Shown: positions 1 to 7,825 of the stretch, piece by piece
Numbering within the stretch: the first letter of the stretch is position 1
Layout: each line of letters opens with the position of its first letter
Source of the DNA: Bauldia sp963759235
Lineage (GTDB): Bacteria; Pseudomonadota; Alphaproteobacteria; Rhizobiales; Kaistiaceae
Length of the DNA stretch: 64,000 nt
Assembly: GCA_963759235.1 (NCBI GenBank)
Contig: CAVWYO010000007.1
Coordinates: 372,001-436,000, forward strand
Direction: 5' to 3'
The notes under the pieces: generated by a model
Database searches by the model: none
The model's input: only the letters and a program-made list of their open reading frames with translations
What the model was told of the DNA's origin: nothing
Program-made: the position numbers and the translations under genes

Positions 1-91
1 CGGTTTGAAGAACCGACTTGGCCCGGCCGTTGTTCCGATCTTTAGCTACAACAACTGCGAACCACGCGGACAAGTCGACGAAGATGGTCAA
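1..91 (-). CDS. VapC-type PIN-domain toxin, N-terminal part (runs off the window edge)
   Basis: Only about the first 30 codons are inside the window. Read on the minus strand from a TTG at 91-89, they give TIFVDLSAWFAVVAKDR, the usual start of a PIN-domain ribonuclease, with the first metal-binding Asp in FVD. The TTG overlaps the stop of the upstream RHH antitoxin gene (TTGA overlap), the normal antitoxin-then-toxin arrangement of vapBC operons. No ATG is available in frame here. The family cleaves RNA and is held inactive by its antitoxin. The rest of the active site lies outside the window, so activity cannot be judged. Confidence 0.6.
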   Translation of the reverse strand, partial: MTIFVDLSAWFAVVVAKDRNNGRAKSVLQT

Positions 92-387
92 CCCGCCCTC
101 TTTCGGGCTCGAACCGCAGGTCGCGGCTTGCGCCCGGTCTTGCGTAGGTACTCCTGCCAGACCGCCTCGCCGATCATCTTGTCCTTGTCGCGCGCGATAT
201 TGGTCGGCGGACCTTCGCGAATGAGGTCGAAGATCATCGAAATATCCGACTTCGGCTTCGGCGCGCCGAGGTCCTCCGCGACCACGCGGCGGACGTATTC
301 GGCAAACGAGATGCCAAGCTCGGCGGCCTTGGCCTGCGCCCGCCGCTGCATCTCGGGATCCATGGTGATCTGGGTTCGCGCATTCAT
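88..387 (-). CDS. Ribbon-helix-helix antitoxin (VapB-like)
   Basis: A 99-residue protein. Its first 40 residues (ARTQITMDPEMQRRAQAKA, then ELGISFAEYVRRVV) have the strand-helix-helix pattern of CopG/Arc-type DNA-binding antitoxins. The remainder is charged and probably wraps the toxin, ending in a basic tail (VRARKRAG). The stop overlaps the TTG start of the PIN-domain toxin gene, so the two are co-translated. As in other vapBC operons, the antitoxin or the complex probably represses its own promoter, which would lie in the 388-443 gap. Assignment rests on the N-terminal pattern and the neighbour. Confidence 0.7.
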   Translation of the reverse strand: MNARTQITMDPEMQRRAQAKAAELGISFAEYVRRVVAEDLGAPKPKSDISMIFDLIREGPPTNIARDKDKMIGEAVWQEYLRKTGRKPRPAVRARKRAG

Positions 388-443
388 GATGGCGCCATCA
401 TGCCATCACTTCGCCTTGGCTGCAACCGGCGGTCGGGGCCGCC

Positions 444-2084
444 TCACATCGCCGGGCAGATGTAGTTGATGAAGGCGCCGGCGTCGAAGCGCGAGTCGAG
501 CATGCCGTAGGTCGCCCGCCACGGCTTGCCGAGCCGCGTCTCGAGGAAGGCATCGGCGACGACGGAGGGGAACCGGCGACGGAGCGCCGCGGCGGCAACG
601 GTCATGGCGAGCTGCTCGGTGAGGATGCGGGCGGAGCCTTCATCGGCAAGCGCCACCGCCGCGGCGGCGCGCAGCACGTTGAGCGTCGACTTGGCGGTAC
701 CGCCGAGCGTGTCCTCGATGGTGGCGAGCACCGCCTCGAGCGGCTCGGACGATTTGCGCAAGACCCGCATCACGTCGAGGCACATGATGTTGCCGGCCCC
801 TTCCCAGATGGCGTTGACCGGCGCCTCGCGATAGAGGCGGGGCAGCCGGCTCTCCTCGACATAGCCGTTGCCGCCGAGGCACTCCATCGCCTCGCCGATC
901 AGCGCCGGGGCGATCTTGGTGACCCAGTATTTGGTGGCCGGCGTCATCAGCCGGGCGAAGGCGGCCTCGGCAGGATCGTTGTTGGCTCGGTCGTAGGATT
1001 CGGCGAGGCGGAAGGCGAGCGCCGCCGCCGCCACGGCGTCGAGCGCCATGTCGGCGAGCACCCGGCTCATCAGCGGCTGGGCCAGCAGCACCTCGCCGAA
1101 GGCCGCGCGATGGCGCGCATGATGAACCGCCTCGGCGAGCGCGATGCGCATCAGGCCGGCCGAGGCGACGGCGCAGTCGAGGCGGGTCAAGGTGACCATG
1201 TCGAGGACGGTCGGCAGCCCCCGGCCGAGCTCGCCGATCAGCCAGCCGAGGGCACCCCCGAACTCGGCCTCGGCGGTGGCGTTTGAGCGGTTGCCGAGCT
1301 TATCCTTGAGCCGCATGAAATGGACGTCGTTCCTGCTGCCATCGGGGCGGAACCGCGGCACCAGAAAACAGGAAAGGCCCTCCCGCGTCCTGGCGAGGGT
1401 GAGGAAGGCGTCGCTCATCGGCGCCGACAGGAACCACTTGTGGCCGGCGATCCGCCAGGTTCCGTCGCGGGCGTCCTCGGCAAAAGTGGTGGTGGCGGAG
1501 AGGTCGCTGCCGCCCTGTTTCTCCGTCATTCCCATGCCGATGGTGACGCCGTGCTTCTCGCTCATCGGCCGCGCGGCGGAATCGTATTGGCGGGCGCGAA
1601 TCCGCGGCAGCCATTGATTGGCGATGTCCGGCGCGTGCGCGATCGCCGCCACCGAGGCGTTGGTCATCGTCATCGGGCAGAGGTGACCGGGCTCGGCCTG
1701 GGCGGTCATGAAAAGCCGCGCCGCCCGGGCCAGCGTGCGCACATTGCCCTCCGCGTCGGAGGCGTCCCAGATCGAGGCATGCAGGCCGGCCGCGACACTG
1801 CGGCGCATCAGCGCATGATAGGCCGGATGGAACTCGACGATGTCGATCCGCTGACCGTTGGGGTCGTATGCCTTCAGCGTCGGCGGATTGGCATTGGCGA
1901 TCCGGCCGAGCTCGAAGGTCTCCGGCGTCCCCCATGTCTGGCCGTGGGCGGCGAGCTGGTCGAGAACCGCTTGCGGCACGCCCTCGATCAGCGCCTGGAG
2001 AGCCGGGTCGGAGTTGAACAGATTGACGCCGGAAAACGGCGGCGACTGGTTAGCAACCTCATGCGTATCGACGGCCGAATTCAA
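444..2084 (-). CDS. aidB: AidB-type acyl-CoA dehydrogenase family protein
   Basis: A 546-residue flavoprotein closely following the E. coli AidB pattern (Ada-response protein, about 541 residues). Visible landmarks are ELGRIANANPPTLKAYDP near residue 58, GMGMTEKQGGSDLSATTT near 180, LKDKLGNRSNATAEAEF near 260, and the C-terminal EAPVNAIWEGAGNIMCLDV. AidB binds FAD and DNA and is linked to protection against alkylating agents, but its enzymatic role is uncertain. The gene is divergent from pyrB, with about 100 bp between the starts. A short Ada-type regulator lies far away at 61.6 kb; no operator linking them was recognised. Confidence 0.9.
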   Translation of the reverse strand: MNSAVDTHEVANQSPPFSGVNLFNSDPALQALIEGVPQAVLDQLAAHGQTWGTPETFELGRIANANPPTLKAYDPNGQRIDIVEFHPAYHALMRRSVAAGLHASIWDASDAEGNVRTLARAARLFMTAQAEPGHLCPMTMTNASVAAIAHAPDIANQWLPRIRARQYDSAARPMSEKHGVTIGMGMTEKQGGSDLSATTTFAEDARDGTWRIAGHKWFLSAPMSDAFLTLARTREGLSCFLVPRFRPDGSRNDVHFMRLKDKLGNRSNATAEAEFGGALGWLIGELGRGLPTVLDMVTLTRLDCAVASAGLMRIALAEAVHHARHRAAFGEVLLAQPLMSRVLADMALDAVAAAALAFRLAESYDRANNDPAEAAFARLMTPATKYWVTKIAPALIGEAMECLGGNGYVEESRLPRLYREAPVNAIWEGAGNIMCLDVMRVLRKSSEPLEAVLATIEDTLGGTAKSTLNVLRAAAAVALADEGSARILTEQLAMTVAAAALRRRFPSVVADAFLETRLGKPWRATYGMLDSRFDAGAFINYICPAM

Positions 2085-2186
2085 TGGAATCTCCCGCCCC
2101 CAAGCGGCAAGCTACGAATCCCTGTGACTACACTATCACGAGGTCTTGAACCACGCTTGCCGGGCCGGGCGACTCTGCCTATACGA

Positions 2187-3152
2187 ATGACTTTGATGAA
2201 CGCGCCCCCGCCTTCCCCGTCGATCACGTTACCGCGCCGGCATCTATTGGGGATCGAGGGGATGTCGGCGGAGGAGATCACCGGCCTTCTCGATCTGGCG
2301 GAGGAGGCGGTCGAGGTCAGCCGGCAGATCGAGAAGAAGAAGGCGGTGCTGCGCGGCCGCACCCAGATCAACCTCTTCTTCGAAGCCTCGACCCGCACCC
2401 AGTCGTCCTTCGAGCTCGCCGGCAAGCGGCTCGGCGCCGACGTGATGAACATGGCGGTCGGCAATTCGGCGGTGAAGAAGGGCGAGACGGTCATCGACAC
2501 GGCGATGACGCTGAACGCCATGCGGCCGGACATCCTGGTGGTGCGCCACCACGCCGCCGGCGCGGTCGAACTGCTGGCGCAAAAGGTCACCTGCTCGGTG
2601 ATCAATGCCGGCGACGGCATCCACGAGCACCCGACCCAGGCGCTGCTCGACGCCCTCACCATCCGCCGTCACAAGGGCGCCATCGCCCGTCTGACGGTGG
2701 CGATCTGCGGCGACATCGCCCACAGCCGCGTGGCGCGATCGAACATCCTCCTTCTCAACGCGCTCGGCACCCGCGTCCGCGTCGTCGGCCCGTCGACGCT
2801 GCTGCCGACCGGCATCGAGCGGATGGGGGTCGAGGTGTTCACCGACATGCGCTCCGGGCTCGCCGATGCCGACGTGGTGATGATGCTCCGCCTCCAGCGC
2901 GAGCGGATGGAAGGGAGCTTCGTGCCGTCGGTCAGGGAATATTTCCATTTCTTCGGCCTCGACGCGGCGAAGCTCGCCTGGGCCAAGCCGGACGCGCTGG
3001 TCATGCATCCCGGCCCGATGAACCGCGGCGTCGAGATCGACTCGGCGGTCGCCGACGGCCGGCAGAGCGTGATCGGCGAGCAGGTCGAGATGGGCGTCGC
3101 CGTCCGCATCGCGGTGCTCGAGGCGCTCGCCGCGCACCTGCCCAATGCGTGA
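2187..3152 (+). CDS. pyrB: Aspartate carbamoyltransferase catalytic chain
   Basis: Condenses carbamoyl phosphate with L-aspartate, the committed step of pyrimidine synthesis. The 321-residue chain has the carbamoyl-phosphate loop FEASTRTQSSFELAGKRLG near residue 60, HPTQALLDALTI near 145 and the aspartate-loop MHPGPMNRGVEIDSAV near 275, all intact. Length matches the family. The open frame continues far upstream, but that part is antisense to aidB; the first sensible starts are the ATGs at 2187 and 2196. A dihydroorotase-like gene follows after 195 bp, as in many alphaproteobacteria, and the two products may form one complex. Confidence 0.95.
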   Translation: MTLMNAPPPSPSITLPRRHLLGIEGMSAEEITGLLDLAEEAVEVSRQIEKKKAVLRGRTQINLFFEASTRTQSSFELAGKRLGADVMNMAVGNSAVKKGETVIDTAMTLNAMRPDILVVRHHAAGAVELLAQKVTCSVINAGDGIHEHPTQALLDALTIRRHKGAIARLTVAICGDIAHSRVARSNILLLNALGTRVRVVGPSTLLPTGIERMGVEVFTDMRSGLADADVVMMLRLQRERMEGSFVPSVREYFHFFGLDAAKLAWAKPDALVMHPGPMNRGVEIDSAVADGRQSVIGEQVEMGVAVRIAVLEALAAHLPNA

Positions 3153-3189
3153 GGGGCGTGTGACCCTGATGATTGCACTCCCCAATCTC

Positions 3190-3340
3190 CCGCTTGAGGG
3201 GAGGTCGAAATCAGCAAGCGACCGCGCAGCCGATCTCGAGAGGGGGGTTGCCTGCGTGCTCTATCTTTCCCCCCTGCCGAAGTCCGCCGTCGCTTCGCGC
3301 CGCGAACTTCGACCTCCCCCCAAGGGGGAGGTTAGGGGCG
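3190..3340. repeat. Intergenic inverted-repeat element between pyrB and pyrC
   Basis: The left arm ttgaggggaggtcgaa (about 3194-3209) is nearly the inverse of ttcgacctccccccaa (about 3309-3324), with one mismatch in 16. The right arm also contains a small hairpin, cctccccccaagggggagg. A related structure with arms tttcaaggggagg and cctccccctgaaa lies at 52.11-52.16 kb, so this looks like a dispersed, non-coding palindromic element. The right end supplies the purine-rich stretch upstream of the pyrC start. Confidence 0.55.
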
Positions 3341-3347
3341 CGTCGCG

Positions 3348-4676
3348 ATGAGCGCCACGCAACCCGAACGCCGCCGCAAGGACGACGACCGCCCCGTCGT
3401 CTTCGACAACGCGCGGGTGATCGACCCGTCCCGCGACCTCGACGCCAAAGGCGTAGTGATCGTCGCCGACCGGCGGATCATCGCCGCCGGTCCGGACGGG
3501 CGGATCGCACGGCCGGCCGGCGCCGAGGTGGTCGACTGCCGGGGCGCGATCGTCGCGCCGGGCCTGGTCGACATGCGCGTCTTCGTCGGCGAGCCAGGCG
3601 CCGAGCACCGCGAGACCTTCGCCTCGGCCGGACAGGCGGCCGCCGCCGGCGGCGTCACCACCATCGTCACCATGCCCGACACCGAGCCGGTGATCGACGA
3701 CGTGGCGCTGGTCGACTTCATCGGCCGGCGGGCGCGCGACGAAACCGCGATCCGGGTCCACCCGATGGCGGCGCTCACCAAGGGGCTCGCCGGCAACGAG
3801 ATGACGGAGCTGCGCCTCCTCGGCGAGGCGGGCGCGGTCGGCTTCACCGACGGCCGCCGCACGGTGACCAACGCCGCGGTCATGCGCCGCGTGCTCACCT
3901 ATGCGCGCGATTTCGGCGGGCTGATCATGCATCACGGCGCCGACCCGCATCTGACCGGCAACGGCGTGATGAACGAAGGCGAGGTGGCGACGCGGCTTGG
4001 GCTGGCCGGCATTCCGAGGGAAGCCGAGATCGTCATCCTCGAACGCGACATCCGCCTCGTCGCGCTGACCGGCGGGCGCTATCACGCCGCGCAGATCTCC
4101 TGCGCGGAGTCGCTCGCGGTCGTCCGCGCCGCCAAGGCGCGTGGGCTCGACGTTACCTGCGGCGTGTCGATCAACCACCTGACGCTGAACGAGAACGACA
4201 TCGGCTCCTACCGCACCTTCTTCAAGCTGTCGCCGCCCTTACGCTCCGACGACGACCGCCAGGCGATGGTCGCCGGCGTTGCCGACGGCAGCATCGACGT
4301 GATCGTATCGAGCCACGACCCGCAGGACGTCGACACCAAGCGCCATCCCTTCGCCGAGGCCGCCGACGGGGCGGTTGGGCTGGAGACCATGCTGCCGGCG
4401 GCGCTCCGCCTCGTCCACAGCGGCGACGTCGACCATCTCACTCTGTTCCGGGCTTTGGCCACGCGGCCGGCGGAAGTCCTCGGGCTCGAGGTCGGACGCC
4501 TCGCTCCGGGAGCCCCGGCCGACCTGATCGTCGTCGACCCCGACCTGCCGTGGGTTCTCGACCCCGACACGCTGCGCTCACGTTCCAAGAACACGCCCTT
4601 CGACGGCGCCCGCTTCTCAGGACGGGTGCTGCGCACCCTGGTTGCCGGACGCACGGTCTACGAATACGCCCCGTAG
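3348..4676 (+). CDS. pyrC: Dihydroorotase-like protein (PyrC homologue, metal-site residues replaced)
   Basis: A 442-residue amidohydrolase-fold protein placed as the pyrB partner. Class I dihydroorotases bind zinc through an HxH in a segment of the type GLVDxHVHxREPG. Here the segment reads GLVDMRVFVGEPGAEHRE (near residue 75), so both histidines are gone. The later HH motif is replaced by INHLTLNEND, and the usual TDHAPH segment reads SSHDPQDVD. The protein is otherwise full length and well conserved (SPPLRSDDDRQ, GLETMLPAALR, SKNTPFDGARFSGRV). By analogy with the inactive PyrC' subunit of Pseudomonas aspartate carbamoyltransferase, it may be structural rather than catalytic; a true dihydroorotase would then be encoded elsewhere. 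Confidence 0.85.
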   Translation: MSATQPERRRKDDDRPVVFDNARVIDPSRDLDAKGVVIVADRRIIAAGPDGRIARPAGAEVVDCRGAIVAPGLVDMRVFVGEPGAEHRETFASAGQAAAAGGVTTIVTMPDTEPVIDDVALVDFIGRRARDETAIRVHPMAALTKGLAGNEMTELRLLGEAGAVGFTDGRRTVTNAAVMRRVLTYARDFGGLIMHHGADPHLTGNGVMNEGEVATRLGLAGIPREAEIVILERDIRLVALTGGRYHAAQISCAESLAVVRAAKARGLDVTCGVSINHLTLNENDIGSYRTFFKLSPPLRSDDDRQAMVAGVADGSIDVIVSSHDPQDVDTKRHPFAEAADGAVGLETMLPAALRLVHSGDVDHLTLFRALATRPAEVLGLEVGRLAPGAPADLIVVDPDLPWVLDPDTLRSRSKNTPFDGARFSGRVLRTLVAGRTVYEYAP

Positions 4677-4755
4677 AGCAAAGTCCGTTCCGAACAGACC
4701 GCCTTGATTCGTCGCATTTTTCCGGCGGGACAATGCGCGCCGCTTTCCTGAGGGG
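4675..4755. repeat. Dispersed intergenic element, copy 1 (gagcaaagtccgttccg family)
   Basis: Immediately after the pyrC stop the sequence gagcaaagtccgttccg begins a stretch that also contains cgcatttttccggcgg. The same two blocks, gagcaaagtccgttccg and cgcattttaccggcgg, recur at 17216-17303. Elements of this look are common between genes in Hyphomicrobiales. Probably non-coding. Confidence 0.6.
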
Positions 4756-4805
4756 CGCGTGCACTGGATTGTCTCACGGTCGTCTCTCCCTCAGGGAATC
4801 CCAGC

Positions 4806-4991
4806 TCAGCGCGGGACGACATCGACGACGAGCGCTAGGAATCCCGCGATTGCAACGAGCCGGACGAGCGGCAAGACGCGCCGATTGCCGCGATCATGAG
4901 ACCGATAGTACCGGTCTTCGTCGCCGGCATCGGCAAATCGGGGCGCGGCCGGCCTCTGCAGGAAATTGGCAACGGCAAGCCCGTCCAGCAT
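4806..4991 (-). CDS. Small single-pass membrane protein, function unknown
   Basis: A 61-residue frame opening at 4991 with a strong ribosome binding site (GGAGGTGAAG directly before the ATG), which selects this start over a longer upstream frame. The first 40 residues are polar and charged (RFADAGDEDRYYRSHDRG). The last 20 (LPLVRLVAIAGFLALVVDVV) form one hydrophobic helix, so the product is probably tail-anchored with the N-terminus in the cytoplasm. No family was recognised. The good binding site and membrane segment make it more likely real than chance. Confidence 0.5.
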   Translation of the reverse strand: MLDGLAVANFLQRPAAPRFADAGDEDRYYRSHDRGNRRVLPLVRLVAIAGFLALVVDVVPR

Positions 4992-5047
4992 CTTCACCTC
5001 CGATATCGGCCCGCCCAAGCATTTGCGGGCGCGACACGATTTTGAGG

Positions 5048-5314
5048 CTACGGCTGATTGCGGCTCCGTATCGTCATCCGTTCGGGTGACAAGCGGAGAA
5101 ATATCTCGGGGCGGCACTTCATCACCGCGTCTTCCTGTTCCCAGCCGGTGTGGATCAGCGCGCCGCCGCGGGCGTACCAGCCCAATCGCCGCACATAAGG
5201 GGCGTGCACCCGGCACCGCGCCCAGGCCTCGTAGTCCTTATTGAAGTATGCCGCAGTCTCGTCGTCGATGACCTTGAGGATCTGAGCGCGATCCTTCTGC
5301 CCGGATTTGTCCAT
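5048..5314 (-). CDS. SnoaL/NTF2-like small protein, probably truncated at the C-terminus
   Basis: An 88-residue frame (99 if a GTG at 5347 is used). The segment QILKVIDDETAAYFNKDY, followed by APYVRRLGWYARGGALIHTG, resembles the first half of NTF2-like (SnoaL-type) proteins, in which a helix with a conserved ETAAY..KDY..W pattern leads into the first strands. After HTGWEQEDAVMK the sequence becomes basic and loses the strand pattern, and the protein stops about 40 residues short of the usual 120-130. A frameshift or genuine truncation near codon 60 is likely. No function can be given. Confidence 0.45.
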   Translation of the reverse strand: MDKSGQKDRAQILKVIDDETAAYFNKDYEAWARCRVHAPYVRRLGWYARGGALIHTGWEQEDAVMKCRPEIFLRLSPERMTIRSRNQP

Positions 5315-5537
5315 TGTCGTTCCCGTCGCGCGGTCTTTCGCTGTCACTCAGGCGTAACCCCGCAACCCTGTCGTGGCGCGAGATTCTTCAACCTGCACAA
5401 TCATAGCGCCACGGACAGGCTTTCCCGTCCCCCGATCGGGGGACAGGAAGACAGTCGCTTGCCGACTGCCTGTTGCCCCCCGCGCGCTCTGTGAATAGGT
5501 TGCCGGCCTTGAACGAAGCCCGGAGCCGTTCGCCGTC

Positions 5538-6137
5538 ATGCCGACCAGTCTGAGCCTGCTTGCGGCGCTCGCCATCGGCTATCTGCTCGGATCGATCCCC
5601 TTCGGGCTGATCCTGACGCGCTTCGCCGGCCTCGGCGACGTGCGGGCCATCGGCTCGGGCAATATCGGCGCCACCAACGTGTTGCGGACCGGGCGGCGCG
5701 ACATCGCCGCCGCGACGCTCGCCGCGGACGCGCTGAAGGGCACGATCGCGGTGCTGGTCGCCGGCGGCCTGTTCGGTTCCGACGGCGCCATGGTCGCCGG
5801 GCTCGGGGCGTTCCTTGGCCACATCTTTCCGGTCTGGCTGAAGTTCAAGGGCGGCAAGGGCGTGGCGACCTATATCGGCGTGCTTCTCGGCCTCGCCTGG
5901 CCGGCGGTCGTCGCCTTTGGAGCGGTGTGGGGCGCCACCGCCTATTTCACCCGCTTCTCGTCGCTGAGCGCGCTTGCCGCGAGCCTGATCACCCCACCGG
6001 TGCTGATCTTCCTGCTCGGCGACAATCGCGTCGGCGGCCTTTTCGTCGTGCTGACGATCATCCTGTGGTGGCGCCACCGCGACAACATCCGCCGGCTGGC
6101 GGCTGGTTCGGAGGGCCGCATCGGCGGCAGCGGATGA
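5538..6137 (+). CDS. plsY: Acyl-phosphate:glycerol-3-phosphate acyltransferase PlsY
   Basis: A 199-residue inner-membrane enzyme that transfers an acyl group from acyl phosphate to glycerol-3-phosphate, the first step of phospholipid synthesis. It shows the family's hydrophobic segments and signature motifs: GSIPFGLILTRF near residue 18, GSGNIGATNVLRTGRR near 40 (phosphate binding) and FKGGKGVATYIGV near 104. The ATG at 5538 begins a hydrophobic N-terminus (PTSLSLLAALAIGYLLGSIP). The stop overlaps the dprA start (ATGA at 6134-6137), so the two genes are translationally coupled. Confidence 0.95.
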   Translation: MPTSLSLLAALAIGYLLGSIPFGLILTRFAGLGDVRAIGSGNIGATNVLRTGRRDIAAATLAADALKGTIAVLVAGGLFGSDGAMVAGLGAFLGHIFPVWLKFKGGKGVATYIGVLLGLAWPAVVAFGAVWGATAYFTRFSSLSALAASLITPPVLIFLLGDNRVGGLFVVLTIILWWRHRDNIRRLAAGSEGRIGGSG

Positions 6138-7258
6138 CCGCGGCGGGGCGGCCGGCCATTCGGCTCGACGCCGCGCAGCGGCTTGCCTGGCTGCGCCTCA
6201 TCCGCAGCGAGAACATCGGGCCGGTCACCTTTCGCGAGCTGATCAATCATTTCGGCAGCGGCACCGCCGCGATCGAGGCGGTGCCGGAACTCGCCGAACG
6301 CGGCGGCCGCAGGATCCGGCTCTGTTCGGTTGAGGACGCCGAGCGCGAACTCGACGGCCTCACCCGGCTCGGCGGCGAATTGATCGCCATGGGCGAGGCC
6401 GAATATCCGCCGGCGCTCCGCCATATCTCCGACGCGCCGCCGCTGATCGCGCTTCGCGGCGATGCCACCTGTCTGCAACGGCCGATCGTCGCCATCGTCG
6501 GATCGCGCAACGCCTCGGTCGCCGGACGAAAGTTCGCCGCGCAAATCGCCGCCGGCCTCGGCAACGACGACTACGTCGTGGCGTCGGGCCTCGCCCGGGG
6601 CATCGACGCCGCCGCGCACCAGGCGGCCCTGGCGGCGGGCACCATCGCCGTGCTCGCCGGCGGCCTCGACCAGATCTATCCGCCGGAGAACACCGAGCTG
6701 GCGGAGCGGATCGTCGAGGCCGGCGGGGCCCATCTCAGCGAGATGCCTTTCGGCTGGGTACCGCGCGGCCGCGACTTCCCCCGCCGCAACCGGATCATTT
6801 CCGGCATTGCGCTGGGAGTCGTGGTGATCGAGGCCGCCAGCCGGTCCGGATCGCTGATCACCGCGCGCTGCGCCGGAGAGCAGGGACGCGTCGTCTTCGC
6901 GGTGCCGGGCTCGCCGCTCGATCCGCGCGCGGCAGGTTCGAACCGGCTGATCAAGGACGGCGCGCAGATGGTCACCGAACTCGACGACATCACCTCGGAG
7001 TTGCGGCCGATCCTGCGGCGACCGGAAGCGAGGCCGACCGATATCGCGGAAGGTGCCGAAGAAGGTCCCGCGCCGACCGACGTCGACGACGCGGAGCGCG
7101 CCGCGATCCTATCCGCGCTCGGGCCGACGCCGGTCGAGATCGACGAGATCATCCGCTTCACCGGCCTGAAGCCGGCGATCGTGCATCTGGCGCTCCTGGA
7201 ACTCGCCCTCGCCGGGCGGCTGGAACGCCACGGCGGGCAGCGGGTGTCGCTGGTGTGA
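6134..7258 (+). CDS. dprA: DNA-processing protein DprA
   Basis: A 374-residue DprA/Smf protein, which loads RecA on incoming single-stranded DNA during transformation. An N-terminal helical domain (LDAAQRLAWLRLIRSENIGP) is followed by the Rossmann DNA-binding core: IVAIVGSRNASVAGRKFA near residue 117, VASGLARGIDAAAHQAAL near 150 and FPRRNRIISGIALGVVVIEA near 220. The C-terminal winged helix (VEIDEIIRFTGLKPAIVHLA and the following tail) is complete. The start overlaps plsY by 4 bp. The last 23 codons plus 11 bp beyond the stop are repeated 1,307 bp downstream, at the far end of an inserted segment; the gene itself stays intact. Confidence 0.95.
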   Translation: MTAAGRPAIRLDAAQRLAWLRLIRSENIGPVTFRELINHFGSGTAAIEAVPELAERGGRRIRLCSVEDAERELDGLTRLGGELIAMGEAEYPPALRHISDAPPLIALRGDATCLQRPIVAIVGSRNASVAGRKFAAQIAAGLGNDDYVVASGLARGIDAAAHQAALAAGTIAVLAGGLDQIYPPENTELAERIVEAGGAHLSEMPFGWVPRGRDFPRRNRIISGIALGVVVIEAASRSGSLITARCAGEQGRVVFAVPGSPLDPRAAGSNRLIKDGAQMVTELDDITSELRPILRRPEARPTDIAEGAEEGPAPTDVDDAERAAILSALGPTPVEIDEIIRFTGLKPAIVHLALLELALAGRLERHGGQRVSLV

Positions 7259-7269
7259 GGGAGCCTAAG
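7190..7269. repeat. 80-bp direct repeat, copy 1 (dprA 3' end; left border of insertion)
   Basis: Positions 7190-7269 cover the end of the dprA coding region, its stop and 11 bp beyond it, up to gagcctaag. The same 80 bp recur at 8497-8576 with two differences (c/t at 7195 and g/t at 7247). The sequence diverges immediately outside both copies, so these are clean borders. Confidence 0.9.
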
Positions 7270-7294
7270 GCGTTAGCGCAAACTGATCCTCCAG

Positions 7295-7825
7295 CTAACG
7301 CCGAGACGCCTGATCGTAAACGAGGAGTGCAGCCAAAAAGGTCTTCGCCTCGCCTGTGTAGGCCTTTGAGCCAGGGAGTTTGCGAATAGATCGCCAAGTC
7401 TCGATAGCGTCTTCGGCGCGATCAACAAGATCGGTGGCTTCAGACCGCGTGAGTGGGCGGCTGACGTCGTAGTCAGCCCTGTGCCGCGCTTCCTGAAGCT
7501 CAGCGAAGGTCCGCGCAATCGTTCGCAACTGCGGAGACAGCGTCGGGAGTACTCGCTTCCACGTCTCACTGTCGAGCTTCGTCTTGCTGAACTGTTTTGC
7601 GGCGCTCTTCATCGTGCCGTGCTGAAACGCGCGGCGGACAACCGCACGCAGTTCAACTGCGTCCGTACCTGGCAACATCGCTCGGGTGGCGTCTTCTGTG
7701 AGCAAATGAAACAAGGCATAGTACGCTGCGGAAACTGCTCGTCGGAGGCTCGCTTGCTTCGGCCTCTTAGGCTCCTTTTCGGTCAGAGCGCGCGCCTGAG
7801 CGAGCAGATCAGCTGGCAGACTCAA
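7295..7825 (-). CDS. HEPN-type protein of a two-gene module
   Basis: A 176-residue, mostly helical protein. The segment SLRRAVSAAYYALFHLLTED near residue 27 and HRADYDVSRPLTRSEATDLV near 138 match the small HEPN-fold proteins annotated in many bacteria. An R-x4-H arrangement (RRAFQH) occurs near residue 65; the classical HEPN RNase motif in the last helices is not clear, so nuclease activity is uncertain. The ATG overlaps the stop of the upstream gene by 4 bp (7822-7825), so the pair is co-translated. The gene lies inside the dprA insertion, on the strand opposite dprA. HEPN proteins often act in toxin-antitoxin or phage-defence pairs; that role is an inference here. Confidence 0.7.
   Translation of the reverse strand: MSLPADLLAQARALTEKEPKRPKQASLRRAVSAAYYALFHLLTEDATRAMLPGTDAVELRAVVRRAFQHGTMKSAAKQFSKTKLDSETWKRVLPTLSPQLRTIARTFAELQEARHRADYDVSRPLTRSEATDLVDRAEDAIETWRSIRKLPGSKAYTGEAKTFLAALLVYDQASRR

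Noticed and set aside
1320..2186. N-terminal extension of the pyrB frame by 289 codons
   Set aside because: It is antisense to aidB and unrelated to carbamoyltransferases, whose normal length starts at 2187.
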